This document shows, piece after piece, positions 46,043 through 56,414 of a stretch of DNA of 64,000 bases. The notes beneath the pieces were generated by a model. That model did not search any database. It saw nothing but the letters and a program-made list of their open reading frames with translations, and was not told the origin of the DNA. Origin of the DNA: Paracoccaceae bacterium (lineage in GTDB: Bacteria; Pseudomonadota; Alphaproteobacteria; Rhodobacterales; Rhodobacteraceae); NCBI GenBank assembly GCA_003605175.1, contig QWDA01000005.1, positions 248,001 through 312,000 on the forward strand, in the 5' to 3' direction. Each line of letters starts with the position of its first letter. Within the stretch, counting starts at the first letter, position 1. The position numbers and the translations under genes were made by a program.

Positions 46043-48091
46043 TCAGCGGGCCAGGCTCTCGGCCAACCGCATCAGCGTCACCGCCTCGGTCCGGTAGCCG
46101 AACGGGTCCTCGCCCCGGGCGCCGTTCGCGAGCGCGATGGCGTCGTCATAGCCCCACGCGCCCAGATAGTCGCCGCCCCTCAGGAGCTGTCCGAACCCGG
46201 CGATGGCGGCGGAAAACGCCACATCCCCGCTGGCCGGCACGGCGCCCGGCAGGATCGGCGTCTCGATCAGCACGCTCCGGTCCTCGCCGGGCCGCTTGTA
46301 GCGCAGCTTCAGGAAGCCGAGCTCCCCGTCCGTCGCCGTCGCTTCGGCGGCGGGCGCATAGCGCAGGGGCCCGTTCAGCACCGCGGGCGAGCCCACCGGC
46401 GTGATCTCGTAGATCGCCGTCACGCTGTGCCCGGCGCCGATATCGCCCGCATCCACCTTGTCGTTGTTGAAATCCTCGCGGGCGAGCGCGCGGGTCTCGT
46501 AGCCGATCAGCCGGTACTCGGCCACCTCGGCCGGGTTGAACTCCACCTGGATCTTCACGTCGTTGGCGATCGGGAACAGCGCGCCAGAGAGCTGGTCCAC
46601 CAGCACCTTCCGCGCCTCGGAAAGCGTGTCGATATAGGCGGCCTGGCCGTTGCCGTTCTGCGCGAGCGCCTGCATCGTCGCGTCGTCGAGATTGCCCCGG
46701 CCGAAGCCCAGCACGCTCAGATAGGTGCCGCTCTTGCGCTTCTCGGCGATGAACTCCTTGAGCGCGTCCGGATCCGAGAGCCCGACATTGAAATCCCCGT
46801 CGGTGGCGAGGATCACGCGGGTCACCTCGCCGTCGGCCGCCATCCCCTCGGCCGTCGCATAGGCCTGCTGCAGCCCGGCCTGGCCCGCGGTGGAGCCGCC
46901 CGCCTCGAGCCGGTCGAGCGCGGCGAGGATCGTGCTCCGCTCCGCCGCCGGGGTCGGGTCGAGCACCCGGCCCGCGCTGCCCGCATAGGTGACGATGGAG
47001 ACCTCGTCCTCGGGCCTGAGCTCCGCCAGCATCAGCCGGAACGACTGCTTCAGGAGCGGCAGCTTGTTGGCGTCCTGCATCGACCCCGAGGTATCGATCA
47101 GGAAGACGAGGTTCAGGGGCGGGCGATCCTCCAGCGCCGGCAGCCGTCCCTGGATGCCGATATGGACGAGCTCGGTATCGGGGTTCCAGGGCGTCTCCAC
47201 CACGGTGATCGTCGGCCGGAACGGGTCGGGCCCGTCCGGGGCGGGATAGGCATAGGGGAAGTAGTTCACCATCTCCTCGACCCGCACCGCGTCCTTCGGC
47301 GGCAGCGCCCCGGCCATCAGCGAGGAGCGCAGGACGCTCCAGGACGCGGTGTCCACGTCGATGGAGAAGGTCGAGACCGGATCGCTCGCGGTGACCTTCA
47401 GCGGGTTGGTCTTGGCGTTCGCATAGGCCTCGGTATCGGCCTCGGGCAGGACGATCTGGTCGCCGGGCAGGGGCGGCGCGAGCATCTTCCGGGTTTCGGC
47501 CGCGGGGGCGCGCTGAGGGGCGATACCGCTGTAGTTCTGTACCGAAAGCGTGCCGGTCTGCCCGCCGACAATGGCGGAATCTGCCTCCGCTTCCGCGGAC
47601 GAGGCGTCGGCGAGCCGTCCGGCGCTCTCCGGCTTCGGCGCCGGTGCCGCCGAAGGCTCCGCCACGATCGGCGCGGGCTCCACCGCCACCACTTCCTCGT
47701 TCAGCGGCGCGTCGACCGAGTCATCCACCACCGGGCCTGCCGCCCGCTCGCGCCGCGCCTCCTCGGCGACCTCGCTCACGAGGCCGGGTTTCTCCGCCTT
47801 CCGAGTCCCGAGATCGCCCTCGCGCACCACCAGCACCGCCGCCACCGCGACCAGCGCCGTCGTCGCGGCAAGGCCGCCCTTCGTCGTCAACACCCTGAAC
47901 ATGTTTGTCACTCCTTCCGTCAGGCGCGCCCAACCCGGGCGCTCCTGACTGGGACGCGCCGCCTGGCGCGATCCTTGGAGCCGGTCGAAATTTTTCTCGG
48001 CGAGCCGCAGATTGGCCTCCTTCCGCGCCGGATCCGGCGGCGGGGTCGCGCCCTTCATCGCGGCGCGGAGAGTGTCGAACTCGTCGCTCAT
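46043..48091 (-). CDS. Membrane-anchored von Willebrand factor A domain protein (YfbK-like)
   Basis: A 682-residue protein. Residues 1-70 are cytosolic and helical, 73-89 form a single membrane helix (AATTALVAVAAVLVVRE), 100-215 are a low-complexity Pro/Ala/Glu linker, and 225-300 match the N-terminal vWF_A extension (STFSIDVDTASWSVLR). The VWA domain follows with a full MIDAS motif D333-T-S-G-S, then a DUF3520-type C-terminal part. Its ATG overlaps the ECF sigma factor by four bases. The cytosolic N-terminus plus single helix recalls an anti-sigma factor layout, but this is inference. Confidence 0.85.
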   Translation of the reverse strand: MSDEFDTLRAAMKGATPPPDPARKEANLRLAEKNFDRLQGSRQAARPSQERPGWARLTEGVTNMFRVLTTKGGLAATTALVAVAAVLVVREGDLGTRKAEKPGLVSEVAEEARRERAAGPVVDDSVDAPLNEEVVAVEPAPIVAEPSAAPAPKPESAGRLADASSAEAEADSAIVGGQTGTLSVQNYSGIAPQRAPAAETRKMLAPPLPGDQIVLPEADTEAYANAKTNPLKVTASDPVSTFSIDVDTASWSVLRSSLMAGALPPKDAVRVEEMVNYFPYAYPAPDGPDPFRPTITVVETPWNPDTELVHIGIQGRLPALEDRPPLNLVFLIDTSGSMQDANKLPLLKQSFRLMLAELRPEDEVSIVTYAGSAGRVLDPTPAAERSTILAALDRLEAGGSTAGQAGLQQAYATAEGMAADGEVTRVILATDGDFNVGLSDPDALKEFIAEKRKSGTYLSVLGFGRGNLDDATMQALAQNGNGQAAYIDTLSEARKVLVDQLSGALFPIANDVKIQVEFNPAEVAEYRLIGYETRALAREDFNNDKVDAGDIGAGHSVTAIYEITPVGSPAVLNGPLRYAPAAEATATDGELGFLKLRYKRPGEDRSVLIETPILPGAVPASGDVAFSAAIAGFGQLLRGGDYLGAWGYDDAIALANGARGEDPFGYRTEAVTLMRLAESLAR

Positions 48092-48633
48092 ACCTCGCTC
48101 TCCTCACGGTCCATGGCCCGAAGGCGTTTCTTCACCTCGGCCATTCGCCAGGCCACGGTGCCTTCCGACACGCCGAGAATTTCCCCGGCCTCGGCCTGGG
48201 TCATCCCCTCGTCGAGCACCAGCGCCAGCGTGTCGCGCAACGCCTCGGGCAGGGCGCGCATCGCATTGGCCAGCCAGTCCTGCCGCGCCGCGTCCTCGTC
48301 CATCGCGGCGCGGCGGTTCAACTCCCAGTCGCCCCAGCCCTCGGCGGCGCGGGCATGGGTCGCGGCGCGGCGGCGCCGGTCATGCGCGGCATTCACCGCC
48401 ACCCGGTAGAGCCAGGTCGTGACCCGCGCGCGGCCCTCGTAGCCGGCGAGCTTCACCGGCAGGGCCGCGCAGATGTCCTGGGTCAGGTCCTCGGCGGCGT
48501 CGCGGCTCCCGGTCAGCCGGAAGCACAGGCCGAACAGCCTGTCGTAATGCCGCGCGAGCAGCGCCGCGAAGGCGTCGCGGTCGCCGGCGGCGGCGGCGAG
48601 GGCCAGGGCTTCGTCGGAAGTCGACATGCGCAT
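48088..48633 (-). CDS. ECF-type RNA polymerase sigma factor
   Basis: A 181-residue sigma factor with region 2 (residues 20-90: AFAALLARHYDRLFGLCFRLTGSRDAAEDLTQDI...TWLYRVAVNAAHDRRRR) and region 4 helix-turn-helix (about 125-175: ALPEALRDTLALVLDEGMTQAEAGEILGVSEGTVAWRMAEVKKRL). It is translationally coupled to the VWA membrane protein, which may gate it. The start is uncertain: ATG at 48633 or 48627, neither with a good ribosome site. No adjacent dedicated zinc-type anti-sigma gene is present. Confidence 0.9.
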   Translation of the reverse strand: MRMSTSDEALALAAAAGDRDAFAALLARHYDRLFGLCFRLTGSRDAAEDLTQDICAALPVKLAGYEGRARVTTWLYRVAVNAAHDRRRRAATHARAAEGWGDWELNRRAAMDEDAARQDWLANAMRALPEALRDTLALVLDEGMTQAEAGEILGVSEGTVAWRMAEVKKRLRAMDREESEV

Positions 48634-48688
48634 CACGATGGATAGGACGCGGGCCGCGCGTCAATCCTTGGGAGGGCAGCGAAAAAAT

Positions 48689-49225
48689 CTACCAGACGTC
48701 GCCCGCGATGTAGAACAGCCGGTTCCGCGCCGGATCGAGGATCATCAGCCCCTCGGTGGCGCCGTCATAGACCATGGTGGCGCCGGGGCGGGTCAGCGCC
48801 TCGTGCAGGAAGCCCTGGACCCGCTTGTTCCCGAGGCAGGGCCCCGACAGCGACCCGGCGGCCAGCGCCTCCTTGCCGAAGGTGCCGGTGCCCGAGAGCA
48901 GCATCGCGTCGGTCAGGTCTGTGGGCGAGAGCCCGGGGATCCGGATCGCCGCCACGCCCTCGGCCCGGAGCGCGGCCTTGGCCTTTTCCGGATGGTCCTG
49001 CACCGCGAGCCCGGGGCGGGGGCGGTCGATCCGGACATGGATCAGCGCGGCCGTGCAGCGCATGTGCGACTCGAAATAATAGGTCTTTCCGAGGAAGAAC
49101 CACTGTTCCAGATGCGCGCGCAGCGCGGCCTCGCCGTCGCGCGCGCAGCTTCCCGCGACCAGGGCCGCGATGAGGGCGGTGGCCAGGCGCGTCCCGCCCG
49201 GGATATGTCCTCTCCTCTTGGCCAT
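48689..49225 (-). CDS. Putative lipoprotein, unknown function
   Basis: A 178-residue protein from the ATG at 49225 (MAKRRGHIPGGTRLATALIAALVAGSCARDG). The signal ends in a lipobox L-V-A-G-S-C, so it is probably lipid-anchored in the periplasm. The mature part has C-x-C-free mixed alpha/beta content and a repeated GTG/GTGTFG loop, with conserved-looking GPCLGNKRVQGFLHEAL. It occurs in Rhodobacterales genomes without assigned function, as far as I recall. Upstream of the sigma factor gene on the same strand, 56 bases apart, but with its own promoter likely. Confidence 0.65.
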   Translation of the reverse strand: MAKRRGHIPGGTRLATALIAALVAGSCARDGEAALRAHLEQWFFLGKTYYFESHMRCTAALIHVRIDRPRPGLAVQDHPEKAKAALRAEGVAAIRIPGLSPTDLTDAMLLSGTGTFGKEALAAGSLSGPCLGNKRVQGFLHEALTRPGATMVYDGATEGLMILDPARNRLFYIAGDVW

Positions 49226-49388
49226 GGCCCTTGCGCGGATCGACATCGAACGGCGCAGTCTAGCCGGCCAGGGCTAACGCGAGATTTACGGACGCCCGAC
49301 CGCCGCTGCCCGGGGATTCGCGGGCTTGCCGGTCGGAAAAGTTCCGTGGCTTCCGGGAATCATCACCGAAACTTCAACGCCATACCGC

Positions 49389-49418
49389 TTGCAGTGGCCG
49401 GCTCGCGCGAATTAGCTA
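49389..49418 (+). promoter_or_regulatory. Weak candidate sigma-70 promoter of yejABEF
   Basis: TTGCAG (49389-49394) and an AT-rich TAGCTATTAATTAAT from 49413 onward (spacing 18 to TAGCTA). The AT-rich patch stands out in this GC-rich genome and lies about 50 bases before the yejA start, but the -10 match is poor. Confidence 0.3.
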
Positions 49419-49466
49419 TTAATTAATGACAAGAACGACATGATCGCGCAGGACACGGAGACTCCC

Positions 49467-51380
49467 ATGACCGCCCACCGGACGCAGTCTGCTGCCGCCC
49501 ACGGCTCGCGTGGCCGGGCGCCCGCCCGTGCAGTCTGGGCCGCCACGCTCGCCATCGGCGCTCTCGCCGCCGGCTCCGGCTGGGCCCAGGAGGGCGAGAG
49601 GATCATCGTCAGCCACGGCTACAGCAATTTCGGAGAACTGAAATACGGGCCTGGAGAAGCATTTTCCTACGTCAATCCGGATGCACCGAAGGGCGGTGAA
49701 ATCAGCCTGGACGCACAGGGCAACTTCGACAGTTTCAACGTCTATACCCGCAAGGGAGTGCCGGCAGGCAATACCGGGCTCCTCTACGAGAACCTGATGA
49801 TCCAGGCGGCGGACGATCCCTACAGCCTCTACTGCTATCTTTGCGAAACCATCGAATATCCCGAAAGCCTCGACTGGGTGGTCGTAAATCTGCGCGACGA
49901 CGTGACCTTTTCGGACGGTACCCCGATGACCGCGGACGATTTGAAGTTCACCATCGATCTGTTCCTCGAGCAGGGGATCACCGAGTTCCGCAGCGTGTTC
50001 GCGGCGTACTTCAAGAGCGTCGAGGTGCTGGACGAGGGTAAGCTCCGCTTCGAGTTCTCTGAGGCTGCACCGAAACGCGAGCGGGTTGGTCTTGTCGGAT
50101 TCTGGAACCCGTTTTCTCGTGCCTGGTTCGAAAGGACCGGTGCACGACTCGACGAATCCACGACAGAGCCGTTCCTGGGAACAGGGGCTTACATACTTGA
50201 CAGCTTCGATATCGGTCGGCGCCTGACCTACAAGAAGAACCCGGACTGGTGGGGCGCGGACCATCCGCTCAATTCCGGGCGGTATAACTTCGATACGATT
50301 CGCGTAGAGTATTTCTCCGATGCCGTTGCCGCCCATGAAGGGTTCAAGGCCGGGGAGTACACCTTCCGCAGCGAGAACAGCTCCAAGTCCTGGGCGACCG
50401 CCTATGACTTTCCGGCCGTGGCGAAGGGGTGGGTCAGGACGGAAACGCTGTTCAACGGGAACATCTCCAATGCACAGGGCTTTATCTTCAACCTTCGCCG
50501 GGAGAAGTGGCAGGATCCGCGTGTGCGGGATGCGGTCCGAATGCTGTTCAACTTTGAATGGTCGAACGAGACCCTGTTCTATGGGCTTTACACGCGCCCC
50601 TATTCGTTCTGGGGGGGCTCGGACCTCGCCGCCGAGGGTGTTCCGACTGAGGGTGAGCTCGCGCTTCTGAGGCCGCTGGTCGAGGCCGGACTTCTGGACC
50701 AAGGCATCTTGACCGAACCGGCCGTGACGGCGCCGGTGAACGACGCTGCTCAGAATGCACCGTCGCGGCGGGTACTGCGTGCCGCCTCGCAGCTTTTGGA
50801 GGAGGCTGGCTGGGTAACTGGGGACGATGGCTTGCGTCGAAATGCAAAGGGCGAGACGCTGGAACTGGTCTTCGTCGAGAACAGCCCGCTCTTCGACCGG
50901 ATCGTGAATCCCTATGTCGAGAATTTGCGCCGGGTCGGCATCGATGCCCGCCTCGAACGGGTCGACACCGCGCAATACGTGGAGCGCCGACGCTCGGGCG
51001 ACTGGGACCTCGTCAACCAATCGCCGGGTCAAGGTTTCGAGCCCGACACTGGGCTGAAGCAATGGTTTGGGAGCGAAACGGCCGACGACAGCTCGCGCAA
51101 CTTGATGGCGCTGCGAGATCCGGCGGTGGACAGGCTGATCGACGTTGTGATCGCGGCCGAAACGCTCGACGATCTCAAACCGAGTGTCCGCGCGCTCGAC
51201 CGGGTGCTTCGAGCACAGGGGTTCTGGATTCCACAATGGGAGAAACAGGAATACTGGGTCGCCTATTGGGACATGTATCGCCATCCCGACACGTTGCCGC
51301 CACTGGCACTCGGCGTGATCGATTTCTGGTGGTACGATGCGGAGGCTGCCGCGCGGCTTGACGCGGCGGGCGCTCTGTAG
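49467..51380 (+). CDS. yejA: Peptide ABC transporter, periplasmic binding protein (YejA-like)
   Basis: A 637-residue SBP_bac_5-family protein for oligopeptide/microcin C-type uptake. The start at 49467 ([14 protein letters not shown]) follows a GGAG site; a longer start at 49440 has none. A Tat-like or long Sec signal ends at ...ASGWAQEGE. The mature protein has the family opening [43 protein letters not shown] and a closing ENPY-like region [18 protein letters not shown]. Codon use in the middle is less GC-biased than the rest of the operon. Followed by yejB 14 bases later. Confidence 0.9.
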   Translation: MTAHRTQSAAAHGSRGRAPARAVWAATLAIGALAAGSGWAQEGERIIVSHGYSNFGELKYGPGEAFSYVNPDAPKGGEISLDAQGNFDSFNVYTRKGVPAGNTGLLYENLMIQAADDPYSLYCYLCETIEYPESLDWVVVNLRDDVTFSDGTPMTADDLKFTIDLFLEQGITEFRSVFAAYFKSVEVLDEGKLRFEFSEAAPKRERVGLVGFWNPFSRAWFERTGARLDESTTEPFLGTGAYILDSFDIGRRLTYKKNPDWWGADHPLNSGRYNFDTIRVEYFSDAVAAHEGFKAGEYTFRSENSSKSWATAYDFPAVAKGWVRTETLFNGNISNAQGFIFNLRREKWQDPRVRDAVRMLFNFEWSNETLFYGLYTRPYSFWGGSDLAAEGVPTEGELALLRPLVEAGLLDQGILTEPAVTAPVNDAAQNAPSRRVLRAASQLLEEAGWVTGDDGLRRNAKGETLELVFVENSPLFDRIVNPYVENLRRVGIDARLERVDTAQYVERRRSGDWDLVNQSPGQGFEPDTGLKQWFGSETADDSSRNLMALRDPAVDRLIDVVIAAETLDDLKPSVRALDRVLRAQGFWIPQWEKQEYWVAYWDMYRHPDTLPPLALGVIDFWWYDAEAAARLDAAGAL

Positions 51381-51394
51381 GCGGGGCCGGTCGC

Positions 51395-52477
51395 TTGGGC
51401 GCCTATATCCTCCGACGGCTGCTTCTGGTGATCCCGACGCTTCTGGGCATAATGATCATCAACTTCACGCTGGTGCAGTTCGTTCCCGGCGGGCCAATCG
51501 AGCAGATCATCGCCAAGCTCGAGGGTGGCGGTGACGTGTTCGAGGGGATCGCGGGCGGCGGCGGCGACACTTTCGACCAGAGCACCGAGGATAACGGCTA
51601 TGTGGGCGGGCGGGGCCTGCCACCGGAGTTCATAAAGGAGCTGGAAAAGGAGTTCGGCTTCGACAAGCCGCCGCTCGAACGCTTCCTCATCATGATGGGG
51701 AAGTACATCCGCTTCGATTTCGGCGAGAGCTATTTCCGCTCCAAGGGCGTGCTCGACCTCGTTTGGGAGAAGATGCCGGTCTCGATCACGCTCGGCCTCT
51801 GGTCGACGCTGATCGCCTACATGGTCTCGATCCCGCTCGGCATCCGCAAGGCGGTGAAGGACGGATCCACCTTCGACACCTGGACTTCCGGCGCGATCAT
51901 CGTCGGCTACGCGATCCCGGGCTTCCTGTTCGCGATCCTGCTCGTCGTGCTGTTCGCCGGCGGCTCCTACTGGCAGATCTTCCCGCTGCGCGGCCTGACC
52001 TCGGACGATTGGGACCAGCTCAGCCTCGTCGGCAAGGCGCTCGACTATCTCTGGCACATCGCGTTGCCGGTCTTCGCCTCGTCGATCTCGGGCTTCGCGA
52101 CGCTGACGCTGCTGACGAAGAACAGCTTCCTCGACGAGATCAAGAAGCAATACGTGATCACCGCCAAGGCCAAGGGTCTGGCCGAGCGCCGGGTGCTCTA
52201 CGGTCATGTCTTCCGCAACGCGATGCTGATCGTGATCGCGGGATTCCCCTCGGTGTTCTTCGGGGTGTTCTTTGGCGGCTCGCTGATCATCGAGACGCTG
52301 TTCTCGCTGGACGGGCTCGGGCGTCTCGGCTTCGAGGCCGCCGTGGCGCGGGACTATCCGGTGATCTTCGGCACGCTGTTCTTCTTCGGCCTCATCGGCC
52401 TCGTCGTGGGGATCCTCTCGGACCTGATGTATGTCTTCGTCGATCCCAGGATCGATTTCGAGACGCGGGAGACCTGA
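51395..52477 (+). CDS. yejB: Peptide ABC transporter, permease (YejB-like)
   Basis: A 360-residue BPD_transp_1 permease with six helices. The TTG start at 51395 gives [24 protein letters not shown], the standard first helix of DppB-like permeases, and no ATG exists at that position. The long periplasmic insertion after helix 1 ([22 protein letters not shown]) is typical of YejB. The EAA loop [22 protein letters not shown] is intact. Four bases before yejE. Confidence 0.9.
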   Translation: MGAYILRRLLLVIPTLLGIMIINFTLVQFVPGGPIEQIIAKLEGGGDVFEGIAGGGGDTFDQSTEDNGYVGGRGLPPEFIKELEKEFGFDKPPLERFLIMMGKYIRFDFGESYFRSKGVLDLVWEKMPVSITLGLWSTLIAYMVSIPLGIRKAVKDGSTFDTWTSGAIIVGYAIPGFLFAILLVVLFAGGSYWQIFPLRGLTSDDWDQLSLVGKALDYLWHIALPVFASSISGFATLTLLTKNSFLDEIKKQYVITAKAKGLAERRVLYGHVFRNAMLIVIAGFPSVFFGVFFGGSLIIETLFSLDGLGRLGFEAAVARDYPVIFGTLFFFGLIGLVVGILSDLMYVFVDPRIDFETRET

Positions 52478-52481
52478 GCGC

Positions 52482-53669
52482 ATGTCGGTCGCCGAAAACA
52501 TGCCGCCCACCGAGCCCGCCTCGCCCGAAGATCGGCCGGCCCTGCCACCGAAGCGCGGGCGCTTCGAGCTCTCGCCGATCAACAAGCGCCGCTGGCGGAA
52601 CTTCAAGGCGAACCGCCGTGCACTCTGGTCGCTGTGGATCTTCGCGGTCCTGTTCGGCCTCTCGCTCTTCGCGGAGTTCATCGCCAACGACAAGCCAATC
52701 CTCGTGCAGTACCGTGGCGGCTATTACATGCCAGTTCTGAAATTCTATCCCGAGACGGCCTTTGGCGGCGACTTCAGGACCGAGGCGATCTACCGAGACC
52801 CGGAGGTTCAGTGCCTGATCGCCTCGGGCGGGCTCGAGGATTGCTTCGACGATCCCGAGACGGTCATGGCTGAGGCGCAGACCGGCGTGGTGAACGGCGA
52901 GACGATCGAGAAAGGCTGGGCGCTCTGGCCGCCGATCCCCTACCATTTCTCCCGACCCGTCCCGATCCCCGGCGCGGCGCCCTCGCCGCCCACCTGGCAC
53001 AACTGGCTGGGCACCGACGACACCAAGCGCGACGTGATGGCGCGGGTGATCTACGGCTTTCGCCTTTCGGTGCTCTTCGCGCTGATCGTGACGGTCTGCG
53101 CCTCGCTGATCGGCATCCTCGCGGGCGCGGTGCAGGGCTATTTCGGCGGCTGGATCGATCTCGTGTTCCAGAGGATCCTGGAAATCTACGGCTCGACCCC
53201 CTCGATCTACGTCATCATCATTCTCTTCGCGATCCTCGGGCGAAGTTTCTGGCTCCTCGTCGGCATTACCATCCTGTTCGGCTGGCCCGCGCTAGTGGGC
53301 GTGGTCCGGGCCGAGTTCCTGCGCGCGCGGAACTTCGAATATGTCCGCGCCGCCCGCGCGCTGGGCGTCTCCAACGCGACGATCATGTTCCGCCACATCC
53401 TGCCCAACGCCATGGTGGCGACGCTGACGCTGATGCCCTTCATCGTGACCGGCGCGATCTCCACCCTCGCCGGGCTGGATTTCCTCGGCTTCGGCCTGCC
53501 GTCAAGCGCGCCGTCGCTCGGCGAGCTTACGCTCCAGGCCAAGCAGAACCTTCAGGCGCCCTGGCTCGGCTTCACCGCCTTCTTCACCTTCGCGATCATG
53601 CTCTCGCTCCTCGTCTTCATCTTCGAGGGCGTGCGGGACGCCTTCGACCCCAGAAAGACCTTCCAGTGA
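52482..53669 (+). CDS. yejE: Peptide ABC transporter, permease (YejE-like)
   Basis: A 395-residue permease with a soluble basic N-terminus (about 1-45, GRFELSPINKRRWRNFKANRRA), a long periplasmic loop of about 150 residues after the first helix, then five helices with the EAA loop ARALGVSNATIMFRHILPNAM. The large N-terminal insertion is typical of YejE compared with DppC. The gene ends with a GTGA overlap with yejF. Start at 52482 follows yejB closely. Confidence 0.92.
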   Translation: MSVAENMPPTEPASPEDRPALPPKRGRFELSPINKRRWRNFKANRRALWSLWIFAVLFGLSLFAEFIANDKPILVQYRGGYYMPVLKFYPETAFGGDFRTEAIYRDPEVQCLIASGGLEDCFDDPETVMAEAQTGVVNGETIEKGWALWPPIPYHFSRPVPIPGAAPSPPTWHNWLGTDDTKRDVMARVIYGFRLSVLFALIVTVCASLIGILAGAVQGYFGGWIDLVFQRILEIYGSTPSIYVIIILFAILGRSFWLLVGITILFGWPALVGVVRAEFLRARNFEYVRAARALGVSNATIMFRHILPNAMVATLTLMPFIVTGAISTLAGLDFLGFGLPSSAPSLGELTLQAKQNLQAPWLGFTAFFTFAIMLSLLVFIFEGVRDAFDPRKTFQ

Positions 53670-55264
53670 GCGCCGCCCCTATCCTCGAGGTTCGAAACCT
53701 CCGCGTCGCCTTCCGTCAGGATGGCGCCGAGACCGTGGCGGTTCGCGGCATCTCCTACGAGGTCGGCCGCGGCGAAACCGTGGCGCTGGTCGGCGAATCC
53801 GGTTCGGGCAAATCGGTGACCGCGCTTTCGACCGTCTCGCTCCTCGGCGACTCGGCCGCGCTCTCGGGCTCGATCCGCTACAATGGCGAGGAGATGGTCG
53901 GCGCCACCGAAAGGCGCCTGCGCGCGGTGCGGGGCAACGATATCAGCTTCATCTTCCAGGAGCCGATGACCTCGCTGAACCCGCTCCACACGCTGGAGAA
54001 ACAGCTCGCCGAATCGCTCCTCCTGCACCAGGGACTCACCGGCGCGAAGGCCCGGGCGCGGATCCTCGAACTGCTCGACAAGGTCGGCATCCAGGATCCG
54101 GAGAGCCGGCTCGGCGCCTATCCGCACCAGCTCTCGGGCGGCCAGCGGCAGCGGGTGATGATCGCCATGGCGCTGGCGAACGGGCCCGACCTCCTGATCG
54201 CCGACGAGCCCACCACCGCGCTCGACGTGACGATCCAGGCGCAGATCCTCGAACTCCTCGCCGATCTCAAGCGCGACATGGGGATGTCGATGCTGTTCAT
54301 CACCCACGATCTCGGCATCGTCCGCCGGATCGCCGACCGGGTCTGCGTGATGAAGGATGGCGAGATCGTCGAGCACGGCCCCACCGCCGGGATCTTCGCG
54401 AACCCGCAGCACCCCTATACGCAGATGCTGCTCTCCGCCGAGACCGCCGGTGAGCCCGCCCCGGTGCCCGCAGATGCCAAGGTGGTGGCCGAGACCGACC
54501 GGCTGCGCATCTGGTTTCCCATCCAGCGCGGTCTCCTGAAGCGCACGGTGGGCCATGTGAAGGCGGTGAACGCCGCGAGCTTCACCGTGCGCGAGGGCGA
54601 GACGGTGGGCGTGGTGGGCGAGAGCGGCTCGGGCAAGACCACGCTCGCGCTCGCGGTGATGCGGCTCATTTCCTCGGACGGGCCGATCCTGTTCCTCGGG
54701 CGCGACATCCAGGGGCTGCGCTCGAAGGCGCTCCGGCCCTTGCGCCGCGACATGCAGATCGTGTTCCAGGATCCCTACGGCTCGCTCAGCCCCCGGATGA
54801 GCATCGAGGAGATCATTGCCGAGGGGCTCAGCGTCCACGGCACCGAACCCGGGCGCGACCGGCGCCAGATGGTGGCCGAGATCATGGAAGAGGTCGGGCT
54901 CGACCCCGGCACCATGCACCGCTACCCGCACGAGTTTTCCGGCGGCCAGCGTCAGCGCATCGCCATCGCCCGCGCGATGATTCTGCAGCCGCGGCTCGTG
55001 GTGCTGGACGAACCCACCTCGGCGCTCGACATGACCGTGCAGGTGCAGATCGTCGCGCTCCTGCGCCGGCTTCAGGAGCGGCACCGGCTGGCCTATATCT
55101 TCATCAGCCATGACCTCAAGGTGGTGCGGGCGCTCTCGCACAAGATCATGGTGATGCGCCATGGCGACGTGGTCGAGGCCGGCCCCGCCGCCGAGATCTT
55201 CGATGCCCCGCGTGAGGCCTATACCCGCGAGCTGATGCGGGCAGCGATGGCCATTCCGGTCTGA
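53666..55264 (+). CDS. yejF: Peptide ABC transporter, dual ATP-binding protein (YejF-like)
   Basis: A 532-residue protein with two full ABC ATPase domains, each with Walker [10 protein letters not shown] (about residues 38-45 and 317-324), a signature ([30 protein letters not shown]) and Walker B ([18 protein letters not shown]). Fused double ATPases are the YejF/GsiA form. GTG start at 53666 overlaps the yejE stop. Together the genes import oligopeptides and, in Escherichia coli, microcin C; substrate here is unknown. Confidence 0.94.
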   Translation: MSAAPILEVRNLRVAFRQDGAETVAVRGISYEVGRGETVALVGESGSGKSVTALSTVSLLGDSAALSGSIRYNGEEMVGATERRLRAVRGNDISFIFQEPMTSLNPLHTLEKQLAESLLLHQGLTGAKARARILELLDKVGIQDPESRLGAYPHQLSGGQRQRVMIAMALANGPDLLIADEPTTALDVTIQAQILELLADLKRDMGMSMLFITHDLGIVRRIADRVCVMKDGEIVEHGPTAGIFANPQHPYTQMLLSAETAGEPAPVPADAKVVAETDRLRIWFPIQRGLLKRTVGHVKAVNAASFTVREGETVGVVGESGSGKTTLALAVMRLISSDGPILFLGRDIQGLRSKALRPLRRDMQIVFQDPYGSLSPRMSIEEIIAEGLSVHGTEPGRDRRQMVAEIMEEVGLDPGTMHRYPHEFSGGQRQRIAIARAMILQPRLVVLDEPTSALDMTVQVQIVALLRRLQERHRLAYIFISHDLKVVRALSHKIMVMRHGDVVEAGPAAEIFDAPREAYTRELMRAAMAIPV

Positions 55265-55342
55265 GGCAGCCCTTCAAACACCACCGCAAGCCGGGCGTGC
55301 GCCTGGCCGGTGGGATGGCGCTGCTGTGGCTGAGGGGCACGC

Positions 55343-56260
55343 TTGTCTATTGATCTTGCGGGCTTCAGTGCGAGGCCGGGGCCACTGCGCGCTAGGAGAA
55401 ATCGGCTCGACGCGCGGATGCTTGCGCGCATGGAAGCCGCGCCGGCGCTCAAGCCTGCCTCCGTCCGGCCGCGGCGCCTGTCGGAGCTGGGCGAACTGGT
55501 GGTGGCCCGGCACGCCCTGATCAAGGACCGGGTTGCGGCGCTGATGCGCGGGCTCTGGGTCGAGATTCAGAACCTGTCGGTGGAAAGGGCAGGGGAGGTG
55601 GAGCGGGTCGATCACCGCTCACTGGAGGCGCAGCGCGAGGCAGCGCTGGAGCGCGGCGACAGCCTCGCCGCCGAGGAACTGAACCGTGCGCCCGAGCTGA
55701 AGCTGGGACCGGCGGCGAACTCCATGGAGCGGCGCGAGATGGCCGCGGCCGAGCGTGAGGACCGGGACTATGTGCCCGTCACCGAGCGCGGCGCGGTGGT
55801 TCATGCGTCCCGCGAGGCCCGAGTCTTCTTCGCCGAGATGCGTCAGCGCCTGGAGCTGGCGCGGGAGACCTGGGGCATCGAGCGGGAAGCGGGGCAGGGG
55901 CGCGTCTCCGCCGGTCTCGCGGCGCTCAGGGCCGCTGTGGCGCGGGATCGGGGCGAGGCGCTCCGCGAGGACGTGCCGACCCTGGAGCCCGGCCAGGGGC
56001 GGGAGCGGTTGCGGAAGGTTCTCGGCAGGGAGCTGGCCGGTCCCGAGCGCGCGGAGCCGGCCAGGGAGGAGCGGTCGATCCGCGAGAGGCTGGACGACGT
56101 GCTCAACAAGCCGCGCAAGGCCCTGGAGCCGGAGGAGGGGCAGAAGCAGGAGAAGGAGCAGTCAATCGAGAAGAGCCTAAAGATCGACAGGCGGCCGACG
56201 CTGGAGTTGCGAGGGGGCGAATCCAGTAGGTGGCTCGGGACATCTGAACAGGTGAAATAG
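55343..56260 (+). pseudogene. MobA/MobL relaxase, C-terminal remnant
   Basis: The 305-codon frame includes ERVDHRSLEAQREAALERGD, LNRAPELKLGPAANSMERREMAAAER and DYVPVTERGAVVHASREAR, hallmarks of the region after the relaxase catalytic domain in MobA/MobL-type mobilisation proteins. The N-terminal domain with the catalytic Tyr and HUH motif is absent; the first 80 residues look unrelated. The tail is Glu/Lys/Arg-rich and ends near 56260. So it is a truncated plasmid- or element-derived gene, not a working relaxase. It may still be translated. Confidence 0.65.
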
Positions 56261-56414
56261 GTGGATATTCCGCTCCGGATCCGGCAGCGGCCGGCATGCG
56301 TTCTAGATTGATGCCACCGTGAGCGCGATGCAACAGCGCGCGCCGAAAGAATTTTTTCTTGTCGCCAGCCGCGCGGGTGGTCGATGGTTGCCATGCACGG
56401 GGTAAGGGGTCGGC

